Origin: DATAOG01 sp963782885
GTDB lineage: Bacteria; Pseudomonadota; Alphaproteobacteria; Geminicoccales; Geminicoccaceae
Length of the DNA stretch: 64,000 bases
Direction: 5' to 3'
Assembly (NCBI GenBank): GCA_963782885.1
Contig: CAWALL010000023.1
Coordinates: 124,001-188,000 of the forward strand
Positions 27,051 to 35,694 of the stretch are shown here, in pieces (positions within the stretch are counted from its first letter, which is position 1; every line of letters starts with the position of its first letter). Both the position numbers and the translations under genes were made by a program. The notes beneath the pieces are model-generated. The model saw only the letters and a program-made list of their open reading frames with translations, was not told the DNA's origin and searched no databases.

Positions 27051-27644
27051 TCAGGGCTCGCCGGCGGCGGTATGGCGGCGGCGCCACTCCTCGACCACCC
27101 GGTTGGTGGCGGGCGCGATGGCGGGTGCCGAAACGCCTTGCGGCGAGGCTCCGGGCGCCTGCGGTGCCGGCTGGTCCTGCTGCCGTTCGGCGCGCCGGAT
27201 CGCCAGGATCTCGCGGGCGACCGCGAGCGCGCCGCCCTTGACCGCCATGTCCTGGCCCTTGAGCTGCATGCGGCCGCCGAAATAGAAGGCGATGATGATG
27301 CCGAGCAGCGCCCAGAAGCCGTCCGGCATCATCTGATAGGCCTGGGCGATCTCGAGAAAGCGCACCGGCGCCACCGGCGCCAGCACGAAGAACGCGAGGA
27401 TGCCGAGCGTGATCAGCGGCCGCGGCAGGCGATTGAGGCCGTCGATCAGCGAGTCCCACCAGGTCCGTCCGGCGCGCTCGTGGAACTCGGCCGCGAACTG
27501 CTGGACCGAGGCCAGGTCCTGCTCGGTCATCGCCATGCGCTCGACGTGATCGCGCTCGGCCTCCTGCTCGGCGTTCGGCTTGAAGACCTCGATCAGCTCC
27601 TTGGCCGGCCGGAACAGGCCGGTGATCAGACTGAACCAGCTCAT
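27051..27644 (-). CDS. GTA-type three-helix holin
   Basis: A 197-residue membrane protein resembling the 3TM holin family associated with gene transfer agent release. A basic amphipathic N-terminus (SWFSLITGLFRPAKELIEVF) precedes two or three hydrophobic segments between residues about 75 and 125 (PLITLGILAFFVLAPVA, then GFWALLGIIIAFYFGG), and a Pro/Ala/Gln-rich cytoplasmic tail ends the protein. Its start overlaps the muramidase stop by 4 nt, so the two form a lysis cassette. No phage structural genes lie nearby. Confidence 0.82.
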   Translation of the reverse strand: MSWFSLITGLFRPAKELIEVFKPNAEQEAERDHVERMAMTEQDLASVQQFAAEFHERAGRTWWDSLIDGLNRLPRPLITLGILAFFVLAPVAPVRFLEIAQAYQMMPDGFWALLGIIIAFYFGGRMQLKGQDMAVKGGALAVAREILAIRRAERQQDQPAPQAPGASPQGVSAPAIAPATNRVVEEWRRRHTAAGEP

Positions 27645-28192
27645 GCGACCAACCTTTCTCTGGGGACCTCGAACTCGGCCAAGCGGTTGAGCCAGCCATC
27701 GAGGAACACGGCCTGGCTCGGGTCGGCCGCGACGGTCGCCTGGTAGAAGCTGCGCCGCTCCTCGACCAGGGCCGCGAGCAGCCAGTCCTTCATCGCCCAG
27801 TCGGCGTCATGGGCGGCCCGCATCGTGTTGGGGCCGCACACGCCGTCGACCGCGAGCCGGCCGAAGCCCGCCTGATTGCAGACCTGCTGGACGAACGCGA
27901 TCGCCCGCCTCGGACCGTGATTGACGGCGCTGTCGAACACGAACGGCTGAATGCGCGCCGGCAGCCGGTCGATCCGCGGGCCCTGGTAGTAGTCGCACCG
28001 GTAGATCTGCCGGGCCTGGTCGGGGCTCAGCGCTTCGACCTCGGCGGCGGTGGCGGCACGACCGAGTTGACGCGACAGAGCCGCCTGGGTGATGCCGAAC
28101 TTGGTCGGCCCGCCGCGATCGGCCGGATGGTCGACGAAGCCGCCTTCGCGGCGGATCACGTCCTCGATCATCGCCTCGACCGAGACCGACAT
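27641..28192 (-). CDS. GH108 N-acetylmuramidase (endolysin)
   Basis: Peptidoglycan-cleaving enzyme of glycoside hydrolase family 108, 183 residues. The catalytic Glu16 lies in RREGGFVDHPADRGGPTKFG, the family hallmark, and a C-terminal predicted peptidoglycan-binding domain begins near FGRLAVDGVCGPNT. There is no signal peptide, so release would depend on the holin encoded immediately downstream with a 4-nt overlap. A near-perfect GGAGGTGA ribosome site lies 5 nt before the ATG. A 24-bp inverted repeat sits just upstream. This pair matches the GTA lysis modules of Rhodobacterales. Confidence 0.9.
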   Translation of the reverse strand: MSVSVEAMIEDVIRREGGFVDHPADRGGPTKFGITQAALSRQLGRAATAAEVEALSPDQARQIYRCDYYQGPRIDRLPARIQPFVFDSAVNHGPRRAIAFVQQVCNQAGFGRLAVDGVCGPNTMRAAHDADWAMKDWLLAALVEERRSFYQATVAADPSQAVFLDGWLNRLAEFEVPRERLVA

Positions 28193-28214
28193 GCGATCAC
28201 CTCCGTCGGTTGTC

Positions 28215-28238
28215 GTGATAGGATTGTCTACCTATCAC
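28215..28238. promoter_or_regulatory. Inverted repeat, probable operator of the lysis cassette
   Basis: GTGATAGG (28215-28222) and CCTATCAC (28231-28238) are perfect 8-bp arms around an 8-nt AT-rich centre. The repeat ends 23 nt before the muramidase start and probably overlaps its promoter. Tight control of a lysis gene by a dimeric regulator is a reasonable inference; the regulator is unknown. Confidence 0.6.
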
Positions 28239-28277
28239 AACTCGCGCCGGAAGGGAAGCGGCACGACGTTGCGCTGG

Positions 28278-28955
28278 TCAATCGACCGAGGCGGCGAGGA
28301 TCATGCTGAGCTGGCAGAGCGGGCGCGAGGTCGCCTGGTGCCAGGCGTTGAACACTTGCTGCACGCGCCGCCGGTCGGCTTTGGATTTGGGCACGCCGGC
28401 GAATGCGTCCCAGTGGTTGAGCGCCTTGACCACGGCGTCGGTCAGAAGAAAGCTGTCCTTGCCCGCCATGCGCAGGAAATAGGGGCCGGAATTGCCGCCG
28501 AGTTGGGTGAAGCGCTTGCCGAGATCGTCCCAGAGGCCGACCACGTCGTCGCGCGGCCAGGCCGCGAGGTAAGCGCCCATGCCGCCCGTCTCGCGCGCGA
28601 TCTGGACCAGCGCGGCGGCGTTCGCCTGCACCGATTTGAGCTTGCCCCAGTGCCGGATCAGGCGCTGATCGCCGAGCAGGGCCTCGAGATCCTCGTCCGG
28701 CATCGCGACCACCCGGGACGGCTCGAAGCCGAAGAACACCTCCTCGAACGCCGGCCATTTGGCGTCGACCAGGCTGTGCTTGAGGCCGGCGCGGAAGATC
28801 CTGAGCGACATCAGCGACAGATAGCGGTCGTCGCCGACCGCGCTCAGCTCCGCGGCCGATTTCGGGATCGGAAGGCGCTGGGCAAGCGCCTGCATGCCCC
28901 CGGCCCGCTCACGCGCGCGCTCTTCGACGGCCTCGAACGGGATCACCAGGCTCAC
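28278..28955 (-). CDS. tag: DNA-3-methyladenine glycosylase I family protein
   Basis: Base-excision enzyme that removes 3-methyladenine. About 225 residues from GTG 28955, which follows GGGAGGAG by 6 nt. Family features include FRAGLKHSLVDAKWPAFEEV, GDQRLIRHWGKLKSVQANA and GNSGPYFLRMAGKDSFLLTD. The canonical N-terminal Cys and HDxEW motif of E. coli Tag is not seen, so it belongs to the Tag-like branch common in alphaproteobacteria. It sits upstream of the lysis cassette, separated by the 28215 inverted repeat. Confidence 0.75.
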   Translation of the reverse strand: MSLVIPFEAVEERARERAGGMQALAQRLPIPKSAAELSAVGDDRYLSLMSLRIFRAGLKHSLVDAKWPAFEEVFFGFEPSRVVAMPDEDLEALLGDQRLIRHWGKLKSVQANAAALVQIARETGGMGAYLAAWPRDDVVGLWDDLGKRFTQLGGNSGPYFLRMAGKDSFLLTDAVVKALNHWDAFAGVPKSKADRRRVQQVFNAWHQATSRPLCQLSMILAASVD

Positions 28956-28986
28956 GCGCCGCTCCTCCCCGCTGTGGCGGGCGCCA

Positions 28987-29004
28987 ACTACGACCGATCG
29001 TAGT
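28987..29004. promoter_or_regulatory. 18-bp inverted repeat upstream of tag
   Basis: ACTACGA (28987-28993) and TCGTAGT (28998-29004) are perfect 7-bp arms around CCGA. The repeat ends about 31 nt before the tag start, a suitable place for an operator. No known regulator consensus is recognised. Confidence 0.45.
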
Positions 29005-29136
29005 GATGACGGCCGGAACTCGCAATCCCGGCGCGGGTCGGCGACGGCACGAGGAAGGCCCGCCAACCAGTGGAGGAGGGTCGTCAGGAGAGGGCGGGCG
29101 CGCGCCGACGGCTGCGCGCCCGCGCCGCCCAGGAGA

Positions 29137-30651
29137 TCAGTAGGCGTTGGGGTGGCTGAAGCCGACGAACAGGGTGCGCAGGATGATCCGGATGTCGAAC
29201 AGCAGCGACCAGTTCTCGATGTAGTACAAGTCGTAGCGCACCCGCTGCTCCATCTTCTCGAGGGTCTCGGTCTCGCCGCGCAGACCGTTGACCTGGGCCC
29301 AGCCGGTGATGCCGGGCTTGACCCGGTGGCGGGCCAGGTACTCGTCGATCAGGCGCGAGTACTGCTCGTTGTGGGCGATCGCGTGCGGCCTGGGGCCGAC
29401 GATCGACATCGTGCCCTTGAGGACGTTGAGGAACTGCGGCAGCTCGTCGAGCGAGGTCCGGCGCAGGATGCGGCCGATCCGGGTCACCCGCGGGTCGTCT
29501 TTGGTCGCCTGCGGCACGGCCTGGTCCTCGCAGCGGTCGATATACATGCTGCGGAACTTGAAGACCTCGATCACCTCGTTGTTGAAGCCGTAGCGCTTCT
29601 GCCGGAACAGGACGGGGCCCCGGCTGTCGAGCTTGATCAGCGCGCACAGCACCAGCAGGAGCGGCAGGATCAGGACCAGGATCGCGGCCGCGAGCACCCG
29701 GTCTTCCATGCTCTTGACGATGTAGTTCCAGCCCGCGAGCGGCTTCTCGAAGACGTTGAGCATCGGCACGCCGCCGACGTGGGTGACCTGGCGGTGCGGC
29801 AGATGGAAGCCGATCATGTCGGGGCAGAGCCGGACGTCGACCGGCAGGTTGCGCAGCTTCTTCATCCAGGCGAGCAGGCGGTTCTCGGCGTCCCAGGGCA
29901 GGGCGACGATGACCTGGTCGATCGGGTTGGAGCGTGCGAAGGTCATCAGATCGGCGACGCTGCCGAGCACCGGAAAGCCGCAGACGTAGTCGGGGACCCG
30001 GCCGTGGCGGTCGTCGAACACGCCGATGATCCGCTCGGCGCTGGTGCCGTGGCGGGACAGGTGCTCGATCAGGCGCTGGCCGTGCTCGCCGGCGCCGACC
30101 ACCACCAGGTTGCGGGTCAACCGGCCGCCCGCCTGCCAGCGCTGGATCTGATGCTTGAGCACCAGGCGGACCGTGAACAGGCCGAAGAAGCCGTAGATGA
30201 ACCAGAGGCCGACCCACAGCCGCGAGGTCTCGGCGATCTCCCGGTTCATCTTGGTCATGAAGCCGAGCGCCAGGAGGCTCAGCATCACCGCGGCCCAGGC
30301 CAGCAGCAGGCGACCGACCTGACCGAACAGATTGGTCAGCTGGCTGAAGTTGTAGATGCCCGCCGCCTGCAGGATGTGAATGGTGAGGACCACCGCCAGC
30401 ACCGTGGCGTAGGCCTCGATGCCGAGATCCTTGCTCGGGTCGTCGTAGAAGCGGGTGATCCAGGCGGCGCTCGCCGCCAGCAGCACGACCGCGGCGTCGG
30501 CGACCCGCAGCAGCCCGATCACGACCGCAGGCGAGAGCCAGTCGGAGCCTTGATAGCGCAGCTGGCGTACCCGCGCGCGGGCGGCGACCGGGACGCTGCC
30601 AGCGCGTCGTTCACGGGTCATCGGCTTCTCTGAGACCGCTGTCTGGTTCAT
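29137..30651 (-). CDS. Undecaprenyl-phosphate sugar-1-phosphate transferase (WcaJ type)
   Basis: Initiates exopolysaccharide repeat units by moving a sugar phosphate, usually glucose 1-phosphate, to undecaprenyl phosphate in the inner membrane. 504 residues: four N-terminal transmembrane helices, a central CoA_binding_3 Rossmann region (LVVVGAGEHGQRLIEHL), another membrane helix, and the C-terminal sugar-transferase domain with RQKRYGFNNEVIEVFKFRSM, RTSLDELPQFLNVLKG, IVGPRPHA and KPGITGWAQVNGLRGE. The sugar is inferred from the family. An internal ATG about ten codons in is an alternative start. No other exopolysaccharide genes adjoin it. Confidence 0.92.
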   Translation of the reverse strand: MNQTAVSEKPMTRERRAGSVPVAARARVRQLRYQGSDWLSPAVVIGLLRVADAAVVLLAASAAWITRFYDDPSKDLGIEAYATVLAVVLTIHILQAAGIYNFSQLTNLFGQVGRLLLAWAAVMLSLLALGFMTKMNREIAETSRLWVGLWFIYGFFGLFTVRLVLKHQIQRWQAGGRLTRNLVVVGAGEHGQRLIEHLSRHGTSAERIIGVFDDRHGRVPDYVCGFPVLGSVADLMTFARSNPIDQVIVALPWDAENRLLAWMKKLRNLPVDVRLCPDMIGFHLPHRQVTHVGGVPMLNVFEKPLAGWNYIVKSMEDRVLAAAILVLILPLLLVLCALIKLDSRGPVLFRQKRYGFNNEVIEVFKFRSMYIDRCEDQAVPQATKDDPRVTRIGRILRRTSLDELPQFLNVLKGTMSIVGPRPHAIAHNEQYSRLIDEYLARHRVKPGITGWAQVNGLRGETETLEKMEQRVRYDLYYIENWSLLFDIRIILRTLFVGFSHPNAY

Positions 30652-30852
30652 CGGCTTGACTCAGGTGACCTCGCCTTATCGGGGAGCCTCGCTCCCGCAT
30701 TGACGCGTACCGCCGCCGTCGCATTCCCTTCACCGGGATAGGCGGCTGCCGGGCCTACCGTTGCCTGCCAACTTCATAGTGATGCAACCATGCAATGTCT
30801 AAGCAAATCGCGCAAGTCAGTGGCCTCTGGTAGCAGCATACCTTAATGCGCC

Positions 30853-30882
30853 TTAACCATATGCTCCGATATGATTAACCAT
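30853..30882 (+). promoter_or_regulatory. Tandem TTAACCAT motifs
   Basis: Two identical TTAACCAT octamers start at 30853 and 30875, 22 bp apart (about two helical turns), with a further TTAA at 30843. The octamer is a CtrA half-site-like sequence. They lie about 200-230 bp upstream of the minus-strand WcaJ-type gene and overlap the stop codon of the neighbouring ABC ATPase gene. Function is inferred. Confidence 0.4.
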
Positions 30883-31573
30883 TTGGTGACGCTCGTCGGC
30901 GGTTGCTGTTGCGAAGATGCAACAACTTGGGGCCAAATTCGGCAAAGTTCACCACATGCCCGCCCGCGGCCTCGGCATCGGCCGGATCGTGGCTGACCAG
31001 CAGGGTCGGCAGGCCGGCCCGCCGGGCGTGCTCCAGGACGAAACGCCGCACGCGCTGTCGGAGTTCGCGATCGAGCCCGCCGAAGGGCTCGTCGAGCAGC
31101 AGGGCCCGGGGCTCGGCGAGCAGCGTGCGCATCAGCGCGACCCGGGCGCGCTGACCGCCGGACAGGGTCGCCGGATCGCGCCCGGCGAAGCCGGCGAGGT
31201 CGGCCTCCTCGAGCGCCGCCGCCACGCGCGCCCGGCGCTGGCGCCGACCACGCAGCGCGGCCGGCAGCGCGAACGCCAAATTCTCGCCGACCGAGAGATG
31301 CGGGAACAGCAGATCGTCCTGGAACAGAATCCCGAGCCGCCGGCGCTCCGGCGGCAGGCCGGCGATCGGCACGCCGTCGAGCCAGACCTGCCCGCTGGCC
31401 TCGAACGCCGGCTCGAGGGTGCCGCAGAGCCAGCTCAAAAGGCTCGACTTGCCGCAACCGCTCGGCCCCATCACCGTGGTCACCTCGCCGGGCGCGACGA
31501 TCAGCGAGAAGCCGGTCAGCAGCGCGCGCCCGGCCACGCCCAGGCGGAGGTTCTCGATCCGCACCCCTTGCAC
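30875..31573 (-). CDS. ABC importer ATPase (YnjD-like)
   Basis: Cytoplasmic ATPase of a YnjBCD-type importer. 232 residues with Walker A GPSGCGKSS, the Q-loop LFQDDLLFPHLSV, signature LSGGQRARVALMRTLL and Walker B ALLLDEPFGGLD, then the switch His in LLVSHDPAD. It follows the permease by 3 nt on the same strand. YnjBCD substrates are not firmly known; related systems carry thiamine-like compounds or metal ions. Confidence 0.9.
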   Translation of the reverse strand: MQGVRIENLRLGVAGRALLTGFSLIVAPGEVTTVMGPSGCGKSSLLSWLCGTLEPAFEASGQVWLDGVPIAGLPPERRRLGILFQDDLLFPHLSVGENLAFALPAALRGRRQRRARVAAALEEADLAGFAGRDPATLSGGQRARVALMRTLLAEPRALLLDEPFGGLDRELRQRVRRFVLEHARRAGLPTLLVSHDPADAEAAGGHVVNFAEFGPKLLHLRNSNRRRASPNG

Positions 31574-31576
31574 CGG

Positions 31577-33313
31577 TCAAGCGCCCACGCGCAGCGCGCG
31601 CCGATGCCGAAAGCGCCACGCCGGCACCGCGAGCGCCAGGCCGAAGCCGAGCAACGGCAGCAGCGCCAGCAGCAGCGCCAGCTGACCGACGACCCGGCGG
31701 TCGCCGCCGGCGCTGAGGCCCAGCGCCTCGGTGGTCAGCGTCGCGAAGCGGCCGCCGCCCGCGAACAGGGTCGGCAGGTACTGGGCGACGCTGACCGCGA
31801 AGCCGACCGCGAGCGCGACCAGGAGCGGGCGTAGCAGCATCACGAGCTTGATCCGGGTCCAGACCCTCCAGGGCGGCTTGCCGAGCGCCAGCGCGCTGCG
31901 CGCATAACGCGGATCCAGGCTGCGGTAGGGCTCGGCGAGCGCCAGGAACACATACGGTAATACGAACAGCAGATGGCTCCAGATCAGTCCGAGCCAGCTG
32001 CCATCCAGCCGCGCCCAGACCAGCATCACCTGGACGCCGAACAGAAAGCCGATCTGCGGCGCCAGCAACGGCAGGTAGACGAGCGTGAGCGCGCCGGCGC
32101 CCGGCGGGCGCCGGCGTCGGCTCTCGTTCTCCAGGCAGCCGGTGACCAGGACCAGCGCAACCAGGGCGGCGACCGCCCCGACCGCGAGCGTGGTCCAGGC
32201 CGGCTCGAGCAGGCGGCCCGGGTGCGCGAGCCAGCGGTCGGCCGACAGCTGCTCCGGCCAGGGCTCCGGGAACCGCCAGCGGCCGGCGACCGACCAGACC
32301 GCCAGGCTCAGCAGACTGCCGAGCGACAGGCCGAACAGCAGCGCCAGACCGATCCAGGCGGCCGCCCGGGGCAGCCGCCCCGGGCCGCCCCGGCCGCCGC
32401 CGCAGAGCCAGGGCCGCGCGAGCCAGCCGAGCGCGCGCTCGGCGGCGCGCCAGAGCCCGATCGAGACCACGACCAGGGCGAGCTGCAGGCAGGCGCCGGC
32501 CGCCGCCTGGAAGCGCATGCCGAGGTCGGGGTCGTCGAACCAGCGCAGCACCAGGGGCGCCAGCGTCGGCGGCGTGGTCGGCCCGAGCACGATCGCCATG
32601 TCGACCACCGAAAGCGAGTAGGCGAGGACCGCATAGACCGGCAGGCGGATCTGCGGATAGACCAGCGGCAGGACCACCTTGAGCCACGCCTGGACCGGGC
32701 CGTAGCCGAGCGTGCGCGCCATGCGCAGGTGGTCGTCGGCGCGCACCTGGCCCAGCGCGGAGAAGGTCATCAGGACCAGGAACGGCGTCTCCTTGAGGGT
32801 CAGGCCGAGGGTCAGGGCGAGGCCCTGCGGGTCCTGGACCAGGGCCACGTCCGGCGGGGTCTGCCAGCCGGCCCAGGGTGCGGCCAGGCGCGCGAGCCAG
32901 CCCGAGGGCGCGATCAGGAAGGCGAGGCCGACCGCGGTCGCGAGGTGGGGCACCGCGAGCAGGGGCGTCATGGCCCGCTTGACCCGGATCAGCCCCAGGG
33001 TGCCGTGTCCGGCGGCGAACACGAGCACCGTCAGCCCGAGCGCCAGCAGGGTCGACAGACCGCCGCTGACCAGCGTCACCCGGAGCGCGCTGCCGAGCCC
33101 CGGCGCCGCCGCGAGCTGGCGCCAGGGCTCGAGCGACAGGCGCTCGCCACCGAGCACCGGCAGATAGCCGAAGGCCGGCAGCACGGTGCCGAGCAGGCCC
33201 GCGAGCACCGGCCCGAGGAACACTAGGAGGGTCAGCGCGGGCAGATAGCCGAGCCAGGCCGGCCGACCGCGCCGGCCGGTGGCCCGCGCTAGCTGCTGAA
33301 GCGCCGCAGCCAC
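31577..33313 (-). CDS. ABC importer permease (YnjC-like, fused double permease)
   Basis: Inner-membrane permease with two tandem BinM-type halves, about 578 residues and twelve or so hydrophobic segments. EAA-like loops are visible in each half (RMARTLGYGPVQAWLKVVLP and RSALALGKPPWRVWTRIKL). It begins at GTG 33313, 24 nt inside the end of the binding-protein gene; the open frame upstream of this is a shadow of that gene. Slightly longer than E. coli YnjC. Works with the flanking binding protein and ATPase. Confidence 0.88.
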   Translation of the reverse strand: MAAALQQLARATGRRGRPAWLGYLPALTLLVFLGPVLAGLLGTVLPAFGYLPVLGGERLSLEPWRQLAAAPGLGSALRVTLVSGGLSTLLALGLTVLVFAAGHGTLGLIRVKRAMTPLLAVPHLATAVGLAFLIAPSGWLARLAAPWAGWQTPPDVALVQDPQGLALTLGLTLKETPFLVLMTFSALGQVRADDHLRMARTLGYGPVQAWLKVVLPLVYPQIRLPVYAVLAYSLSVVDMAIVLGPTTPPTLAPLVLRWFDDPDLGMRFQAAAGACLQLALVVVSIGLWRAAERALGWLARPWLCGGGRGGPGRLPRAAAWIGLALLFGLSLGSLLSLAVWSVAGRWRFPEPWPEQLSADRWLAHPGRLLEPAWTTLAVGAVAALVALVLVTGCLENESRRRRPPGAGALTLVYLPLLAPQIGFLFGVQVMLVWARLDGSWLGLIWSHLLFVLPYVFLALAEPYRSLDPRYARSALALGKPPWRVWTRIKLVMLLRPLLVALAVGFAVSVAQYLPTLFAGGGRFATLTTEALGLSAGGDRRVVGQLALLLALLPLLGFGLALAVPAWRFRHRRALRVGA

Positions 33314-34482
33314 TCCGCCTCGATCGCGGTCATCCAGGAGGGATGCGGCTCGGGCCGGACCGGCACCAGCTGGTCCGGCGGCAGGGTCGCGATCCCCTGC
33401 GACAGGGCCGCAAAGCGCGTCCGGTCGGCGAGATCCAGAGCCTTCAGGTCGAGCACCGTGCCGTCGCCCCAGACGCGGGGGTCCTGCTTGTGCGCCTGGG
33501 CCTCGGGCGACATCAGGAAATCGGCGACCACCATGGCCGCGGCCTTGTGGGCGGCGTTGAACGGGATCGCGACGAAATGGGTGTTGCCGATCGTCCCGGC
33601 CTTGAGGATGAAGCTGCGCACGCTTTCGGGCAGGCGGCCGGCTTTGATCAGGGTCGAGCCCTCGGCCGGATTGAACGCCATCGAGAAGTCGACCTCGCCG
33701 TCGTCGAGCAGCTGATGGAGGGCCGGCCCGGAGGCCGGAAAGGTCGCGCCCTGGCGCCAGAGATAGGGCCTGACCGCCTCGAGCCAGCGCCAGAGGGGTG
33801 CCGTGACCGCGGCGAAGTCGGCGGTCGCGGCCGGCCGCTGCAGGACAGCCGGGTCGGGCGTCAGCTCGAGCAGCACGTGCTTCAGGAAGGTCGAGCCGAT
33901 GAAGTCGGGGGGTGCCGGATAGGTGAACCGGCCGGGATGGGCCTTGGCCCACTCCAGCAGGGCCGGAATCGAGCGCGGCGGCTCGGGCACCCTCGCCGTG
34001 TCGTAGAGGAACACGAACTGCGCCATGCCCCAAGGCGCTTCCAGGCCGTCGGTCGGGATCGTGAAATCGACGAGCGTCGTGGGCTTGCCGGTGACGTCGA
34101 CGAACCGAAAGTTCGGCAGCTGCTCGACGAACGGCCCGTACAGCAGCTTTTGCGACTTGAGCGCGGCGAAGTTCTCGCCGTTCAGCCAGATCAGGTCGAC
34201 CGAGCCGCCGTCCTCGACCCGCCCGGCCGCCTTCTCGGCGACCACGCGCGCGACCGCCTCGGCGGTATCGGTGAGCTTGACGTGGCTGAGCTCGATCCCG
34301 AAGCGTGCCTGCACCTGCTCGCCGACCCAGGCGATGTAGGCGTTGATCTGCTCGTCGCCGCCCCAGGCGTTCCAGTAGACCGTCTGGCCGCGCGCATCGC
34401 TAAGGGTATCGGTCCATGGCTCGGCCGCAGCCTGAGCCGCTGGCAAGGCCCAGAGCGCAAGGGCGAACAGAGCCCGCAGCAT
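33289..34482 (-). CDS. ABC importer substrate-binding protein (YnjB-like)
   Basis: Periplasmic solute-binding protein, 397 residues. A signal peptide (LRALFALALWALPAAQAAA) is followed by WTDTLSDARGQTVYWNAWGG, VDLIWLNGENFAALK, EAPWGMAQFVFLYDTARV and FSMAFNPAEGSTLI, as in the YnjB family. The ATG at 34482 follows GGAGGAGA by 6 nt. First gene of the three-gene importer operon. The ligand is unknown. I looked for a TPP riboswitch in the leader and saw none. Confidence 0.9.
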   Translation of the reverse strand: MLRALFALALWALPAAQAAAEPWTDTLSDARGQTVYWNAWGGDEQINAYIAWVGEQVQARFGIELSHVKLTDTAEAVARVVAEKAAGRVEDGGSVDLIWLNGENFAALKSQKLLYGPFVEQLPNFRFVDVTGKPTTLVDFTIPTDGLEAPWGMAQFVFLYDTARVPEPPRSIPALLEWAKAHPGRFTYPAPPDFIGSTFLKHVLLELTPDPAVLQRPAATADFAAVTAPLWRWLEAVRPYLWRQGATFPASGPALHQLLDDGEVDFSMAFNPAEGSTLIKAGRLPESVRSFILKAGTIGNTHFVAIPFNAAHKAAAMVVADFLMSPEAQAHKQDPRVWGDGTVLDLKALDLADRTRFAALSQGIATLPPDQLVPVRPEPHPSWMTAIEAEWLRRFSS

Positions 34483-34636
34483 GTCGCATCTCCTCCGCTG
34501 ACCGCTCCCGACGGACCGGTCGAGCGCCCGGCTCCGCCGATGACCGAGATTACAGGGGGCCGGAGCGGGTGTCATCCGCCGCCCGTGTCGGCTCACTCGG
34601 GCGTGACCGGCCGCGAGACCGTCGCCCCGGACCTGC

Positions 34637-35077
34637 TCAGAGCGCCTGGTCGGGCGCAGCGCGCAGCACGCAGCCGTCGATCCGCCACGCGCCGTCCGCC
34701 TGCTTCTCCATCACGTAGTAGGCGGTCACCACCTCGAGCTTCGGCCCGACCAGCAGGACCGCCTGGACCGGTTCGGGCGAGCCCTCGATCAGATCGCCGA
34801 AGCGGACCTCGCGCGGCCGGTAGACCGGCATGTACGCGGTCCTGACCATGTTCAGGAAGTGCTCGGGATTGCCGAACTGGCGCTGGATCGAGGGCGAGGC
34901 AAAGCCGAACGCGGTGGTCCCGTCGTCGGCGCGGAAGGCGGCGATCTGGGCTTCGATCACGGTCCGGATCGCGCTCCGGTCGGCCGCGGTCAAAGTCGTG
35001 GCCTGGTCGGCTTGCACGGTGGCCGCAGCCGCTACGACCAGCACCACGAGACTGCGCGTCAGCAAGGAACGGACCAT
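34637..35077 (-). CDS. DUF4864 secreted protein
   Basis: A 146-residue secreted protein: signal peptide (VRSLLTRSLVVLVVAAAATVQA) and an SnoaL/NTF2-like DUF4864 domain with IRTVIEAQIAAFRADDG, AFGFASPSIQRQFG, FLNMVRTAYMPVYRPREV and a C-terminal strand ending in one Cys (DGCVLRAAP). The function of the family is unknown. It starts at ATG 35077 and is divergent from the AhpD-like gene. Confidence 0.85.
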   Translation of the reverse strand: MVRSLLTRSLVVLVVAAAATVQADQATTLTAADRSAIRTVIEAQIAAFRADDGTTAFGFASPSIQRQFGNPEHFLNMVRTAYMPVYRPREVRFGDLIEGSPEPVQAVLLVGPKLEVVTAYYVMEKQADGAWRIDGCVLRAAPDQAL

Positions 35078-35174
35078 CACGGGCTCCGCGCTGCTTCGAG
35101 GCTTCGAGGTAGATCGACCTCGCGCCATGGCAATGCTACAGAGCGGAGCGCGCCCTATCGGCGGGGAGGATGCG

Positions 35175-35690
35175 ATGTCGACGGTTGCGATGGTCGAGTA
35201 CGACCAGGCGCCGCCCGAGGTCCGGGCCATCTACGACGAGATCATGGCGGTCAAGGGGATCGGCTTCGTCCCGAACTTCTGGCGGACGCTGGCCTCGCAT
35301 CCGCCGCTGCTCGAGCAGGTCTGGCGCAGCCTGAACCGGGCGATGGCGCCCGGGCGCCTCGACGCCCTGACCAAGGAGATGATCGCGCTGGCGGTGAGCG
35401 CCACCAACGGCTGCACCTACTGCATCCGCTCGCACACGGCGGCGGCGCGCAAGCTCGGCATGGATGACGAGATGCTTGGCGAGCTGATGGCGGTGGTCGG
35501 GACCTTCAACCAGACCAACCGGCTGGCCGACGGCTATCAGGTCCCGGTCGACCCCCAGCTGCTGGCAGGCGCCGAGGGCGAAGCGGCGAGCGCGTCGGTG
35601 ACCCGGGTCAGCCGGGTGCTGCGCCAGACCCGGATCGCGGGCCGCAAGGCGGCACGCTCGCCGAAGACACGCTCGCGCGTTCCCCGCTGA
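35175..35690 (+). CDS. AhpD/carboxymuconolactone decarboxylase-like protein
   Basis: All-helical protein of the AhpD-like family, 171 residues, probably a peroxide-linked thiol protein. The redox motif CTYCIRSH is CxxC followed by the proton-relay His. GFVPNFWRTLASHPPLLEQVW and TKEMIALAVSATNG are typical of the peroxidase-related subgroup. A basic tail (after about residue 135) is unusual. It lies 4 nt before the EamA transporter gene. The ATG at 35175 has GGGGAGG immediately upstream. Confidence 0.88.
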   Translation: MSTVAMVEYDQAPPEVRAIYDEIMAVKGIGFVPNFWRTLASHPPLLEQVWRSLNRAMAPGRLDALTKEMIALAVSATNGCTYCIRSHTAAARKLGMDDEMLGELMAVVGTFNQTNRLADGYQVPVDPQLLAGAEGEAASASVTRVSRVLRQTRIAGRKAARSPKTRSRVPR

Positions 35691-35694
35691 CCTC

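Noticed and set aside
34483..34636. Possible TPP riboswitch before the YnjB-like gene
   Set aside because: No CUGAGA-type motif or matching thi-box arms on the minus strand.
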